Positions 60,322 through 64,000 of a stretch of DNA of 64,000 nucleotides are shown in pieces. Under the pieces are notes generated by a model, which saw only the letters and a list, made by a program, of their open reading frames with translations, did no database searches and was not told the origin of the DNA. The translations under genes and the position numbers were made by a program. Source of the stretch: Nymphaea colorata (lineage: Eukaryota > Streptophyta > Magnoliopsida > Nymphaeales > Nymphaeaceae); assembly GCF_008831285.2 (NCBI RefSeq), contig NC_045140.1, positions 17,668,370 to 17,732,369 on the forward strand. Direction: 5' to 3'. The stretch's first letter is position 1; each line of letters starts with the position of its first letter.

Positions 60322-63300
60322 CCAGTAACCATCTTTTTCATTCAACGAAATCCTCACAGCAACATCTCCGACAATGGCGTTAGCCATAACATCAGCAAGA
60401 AACAGATGATTCCAAAAGTCTTCTACTGACCTCGTCCCTCCCAACAGCAAAAAGCCCCATTCTTCCAAAGCATCATCGCACAGGCCTTAAGACTCAGCAG
60501 CAGTTTTTGGAGGCCACCTCAACATTGTGGTGTTTAATAGTTCCAACTAAACAGGTGCCAAAACAGGATGATCTCCTCAAAGATCAAACTCTAATTGGTG
60601 CTTGAGCGCTATTTCTGATCGATCGATGGCCTCCACAAGGGGCAGGATCACCCTTTTAGGAGGAAACAAATTAAGGGCAACAACAGTTATTGTGACGAGG
60701 AAAAGCTAGATCCAAACTTGGAGAAATCCCAATCTCGTCACAATACACAGAAATTATAAAACAGAGATTGGGTGGTAGGGTTTGGAACAAAGGCGATCAA
60801 AAGAAGCTGGTTGGTTCTACAATAAGTCTCCAAACCAAGTTGGTTAGTTGTAAAGACCCAAGTTCAATGGATATCCCAAAGAAACTGTTGAGAGTTCACG
60901 CTCGACCAACACTAGACAGGAAGCAACTGGTGTCATCTAGGAAGCGACATCCATCCCACACTTTTTCAGGCGTACGTTCTAAGTTAAGTGGGTATCTCAC
61001 TAAAGTGTGTTCGATTGCGTCCAGTGGGAGCGCAGGTCTGAAGATGACCGGTCCTTCTCCAAAAGGACGACCAGTTTGTATGGATCTTAATATTTATAGT
61101 CCACTGACTTGAAATCTTTTTGGCTAAATCGTCGAGGTAAAACAAACCTGTCACACATGAGACTACCCTGGACCATGCCCGGAAGCCAAAATCCAAGCAC
61201 AAATTCGATATCGGGTTGGATCAGGATGTTGTTGTGGCTACCAAAAGCTTGAGGTTAATCTCCTACTTTCTCTGCAGTGTAATAACGAAAGACGAAACTG
61301 CGATTGCGAAAAGCTGCTGAGGGAGTAAAAGGTGGGGAAAAAGGCTAGCTACCGGCTATTCCGTCGGTTGGTCGCCTGCGGAATCCCGTCCCAGTTCACT
61401 TCTCAGTCTCCCTGATCCGAGACTTCTTTCTCCTGGTTTGGCTGCCGATTTGCCGAAAGCTCTTATCTCATTTCGGGATTGCTAGGGTTTACAGTCAAGT
61501 CAAATTCGTAAAACAACTCTCATATATTCATTTATTTTCTTTCTGGAGGTGAGTGCCTTCCCAAACAGGAGCCTTAAAAATTTGCTGAGTTATCAGTCAT
61601 CGGTCTAGGTGTGGCGAAGGCACAAGGAGAAGGAAGGAAGTCGGTGGGTGGTGAGTGATCCCTTTGTCTGAACGCATGGGGATTTATTGGCTTTTGGTAT
61701 AACAAGGAAGCGACGAGCAATTGAGGAAATTGTCCGTTTGAAAAAATTGCTGAACGCAGGAAAAGCAAAGGCATTTGTGCAGGAAACCACCTCCTCTTCT
61801 CTTCTTAATGCAATTTTTTCAACGGACAATTTCCTCAATTGCACGTCGCTTCCTTGTTATACCAAAAGCCAATAAATCCCCATGCCTTCCTCTGTCAGAC
61901 AAAGGGATCACTCACCACCCACCGACTTCCTTCCTTCTCCTTATGCCTTCAACCGATGACGATAACTCAGCAAACTTTTACGGCTCTTGTTTGGGAAGGC
62001 ACACACCTACAAAAAGAAAATAAATGAATATATGAGAGTTGTTTTACGAAATTTGACTTGACTGTGAACCCTAGCAATCCCGAAATGAGATAAGAGCTTT
62101 CGGCAAATCGGCAGCCAAACCAGGAGAAAGAAGGATCGGATCAGGGAGACTGAGAAGTGAATTGGGACGGGATTCCGCAGGCGACCAACCGACGGAATAG
62201 CCAGCAGCTAGCCTTTTTCCCCACCTTTTACTCCCTCAGCAGCTTTTCGCAATCGCAGTTCCGTCTTTCGTTATTACACTGCAGAGAAAGTAGGAGATTA
62301 ACCTCAAGCTTCTGGTAGCCACAACAACATCCTGATCCAACCCGATATCGAATTTGTGCTTGGATTTTGGCTTTCGGGCATGGTCCAGCGTAGCCTAAAG
62401 CGGTTGCCAAGCCCTTCAATCCATGAATCTGATGGTGTGACAGGTTTGTTTTACTTGGATGATTTAGCCAAAAAGATTTCAAGTCAGCGGACTATAAATA
62501 TTAAGATCCATACAAATTGGTTTTCCTTTGTGACTAGATTGGAGAAGGACCGGTCGTCTTCAGATCTGCGCTCCCACTGGACGCAATCGAACACACTTTA
62601 GTGAGATACCCACTTAACTTAGAACGTCCGCCTGAAAAAGTGTGGGATGGATGTCGCTTCGTATATGACACCAGTTGCTTCCTGTCTAGTGTTGGTCGAG
62701 CGTGAACTCTCAAAAGTTTCTTTGTGATATCCATTGAACTTGGGTCTTTACAACTAACCAACTTGGTTTGGAGACTTATTGTAGAACCAACCAGCTTCTT
62801 TTGATCGCCTTTGTTCCAAACCCTACCACCCGTGCTTTATAATTTCTGTGTATTGTGATGACCTTGGGTTTTCTCCAAGTTTGGATCTAGCTTTTCCTCA
62901 TCACAGTACACAGAAGAAGAAGAAAACTAATCAAATATAAACGAATTATATATATATTTTTCTAACTTGTAATGGTATGGATTCTCATTTATTGTTGTTA
63001 TGCATACCGAATCTGTGCCAATACAAATGCATAGTTGGATCAATTTGTGGGGTCAAAATAACTGTTGTTGCTCTTAATTTGTTTCCTCCTAAAAGGGTGA
63101 TCCTACCCTTGTGGAGGCCATCCCATCGATCGATCAGAAATAGCGCTCAAGCACCAATTAGAGTTTGATCTTTGAGGAGATCATCCGCATTTGGCACCTG
63201 TTTAGTTGGAACTATTAAACACCACAATGTTGAGGTGGCCTCCAAAAACTGCTGCTGAGTCTTAAAGGCCTGTGCGATGATGCTTTGGAAGAACGGGGCT

Positions 63301-63431
63301 TTTTGCTGTTGGGAGGGACGAGGTCAGTAGAAGACTCTTGGAATCATCTATTTCTTGCTGATGTTATGGCTAACGCCATTGTCGGAGATGTTGCTGTGAG
63401 AATTTGGTTGAATGAAAAAGATGGCTACTGG
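60322..63431. repeat. Fold-back P3: imperfect inverted repeat, arms about 1.43 and 1.62 kb, 59-nt loop
   Basis: The left arm (60322-61750) and right arm (61810-63431) pair from end to end. Outer ends: CCAGTAACCATCTTTTTC and its inverse GAAAAAGATGGCTACTGG. Tip: GAAAAAATTGC and GCAATTTTTTC. The right arm carries an extra block of about 150 bp at about 62902-63055 and a smaller one near 62390-62440 (GCCTAAAGCGGTTGCC). The arms otherwise differ by scattered changes. The structure begins 37 bp after P2 ends. A 67-codon open stretch occupies the outer end of the right arm (see findings). Confidence 0.85.
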
Positions 63432-64000
63432 GTCTGAACGAAATCATGAAAGGAATTTCGTTCCGGGTTCCACCTCCGGAATTTTCTCCCACTCGGGACC
63501 TAATTTTGACATGTCTCTCGTCCCTCACTTTATTACATCACACAACTTCCCACGCCATCTCTCTCATAGTCTATCTTCCCCTTTCGTGGTACATTGGGCA
63601 AGTAAATTGTGCGTCGCATTGAGCGAGAGAGAGGAGAGGCGTCACTTCAAAATTTTCTTTTCCTAGGAAAGCAACCATTGTCGCATAATCCCTTGCCTTT
63701 TCTTGTCATGGCTAGCAATCGATAGACGCGTCTACGCGGGAGTGACATGGGAGAGGCGTCACTGCGTTTCATTTGAAAATGTCTATGTTGTCACCAACTC
63801 GGAGTTTTGAAATTTTTAGTTCACAAAAAGTAAGGTTTTACGTCTTAATGGTAAACACTAGAGATAAATGCGTTGTGTTTCTTGACGCAAGTGGATAGGA
63901 AAATCAAACTTTGGCCCATGATAAAGTTAAAACTGTTCTGCTCAGTTGTAAGAAGTGGTGCCCTAATATGAAATAAAATTATCCTTACATGTAACAAATG
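63432..64000. other. Right flank, no gene seen
   Basis: Contains two AGAGAGGAGAGGCGTCAC-like strings (about 63628 and 63751) that resemble GGGAGGAGAGGCGTCGCTGC near 6541, upstream of F-box gene A. No coding signal was recognised before the window ends. Confidence 0.35.

Noticed and set aside
1-64000. CRISPR arrays, operons, ribosome binding sites, replication origins
   Set aside because: The sequence is a plant nuclear genome; no regularly spaced repeat-spacer arrays or bacterial gene organisation were seen.

Overview
The window is nuclear DNA from a land plant, almost certainly a flowering plant. It is AT-rich, with short exons joined by T-rich GT-AG introns, CT and AT microsatellites, and many small transposon relics. 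It carries plant-specific families: F-box/LRR/FBD proteins, a DMP (DUF679) membrane protein, plastid ribosomal protein bL27, acetolactate synthase, and a pseudouridine-5'-phosphate glycosidase of the plant PUMY type. The species cannot be named from the sequence. All assignments come from reading the sequence; no search was run.

Layout. 0-4.6 kb: a gene for a basic, coiled-coil, probably nuclear protein of unknown function. Its possible last exon is tandemly duplicated. 5.4-5.9 kb: a MITE-like element. 6.9-18.5 kb: a tandem cluster of three apparently intact F-box genes (here A, B, C) on the + strand, each with three exons and the same splice phases. A fourth copy (E) between A and B survives only as fragments, and two blocks of shared upstream DNA about 5.5 kb apart record the tandem duplication. 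21.5-22.1 kb: a single-exon DMP gene on the - strand. 23.7-24.1 kb: a decayed BED zinc-finger (hAT-type) fragment. 25.3-26.6 kb: a fourth F-box relic (D). 27.1-28.4 kb: the 5' end of an unidentified + strand gene with a duplicated leader. 32.6-32.9 kb: a frameshifted first exon of plastid bL27 on the - strand. 33.9-35.6 kb: tandem arrays. 36.2-38.0 kb: a near-perfect palindrome with 882-bp arms. 44.5-45.9 kb: a 5'-truncated acetolactate synthase pseudogene. 48.6-49.4 kb: the last exons of a PUMY-like gene, the final one duplicated. 50.9-51.4 kb: a - strand F-box relic. 52.3-55.4 kb: a pair of LTR-like direct repeats. 59.4-63.4 kb: two older fold-back structures lying end to end.

Taken together, only five loci look potentially functional: the coiled-coil gene, F-box A, B and C, and the DMP gene. 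The remainder is a record of decay by truncation, tandem duplication and inverted duplication. The most unusual feature is the palindrome at 36231-38018. Its arms appear identical by eye, and 22 of its 24 spacer bases are a second copy of arm sequence, which points to template switching during replication. If transcribed, this palindrome and the two fold-backs near the right end would give long double-stranded RNA.
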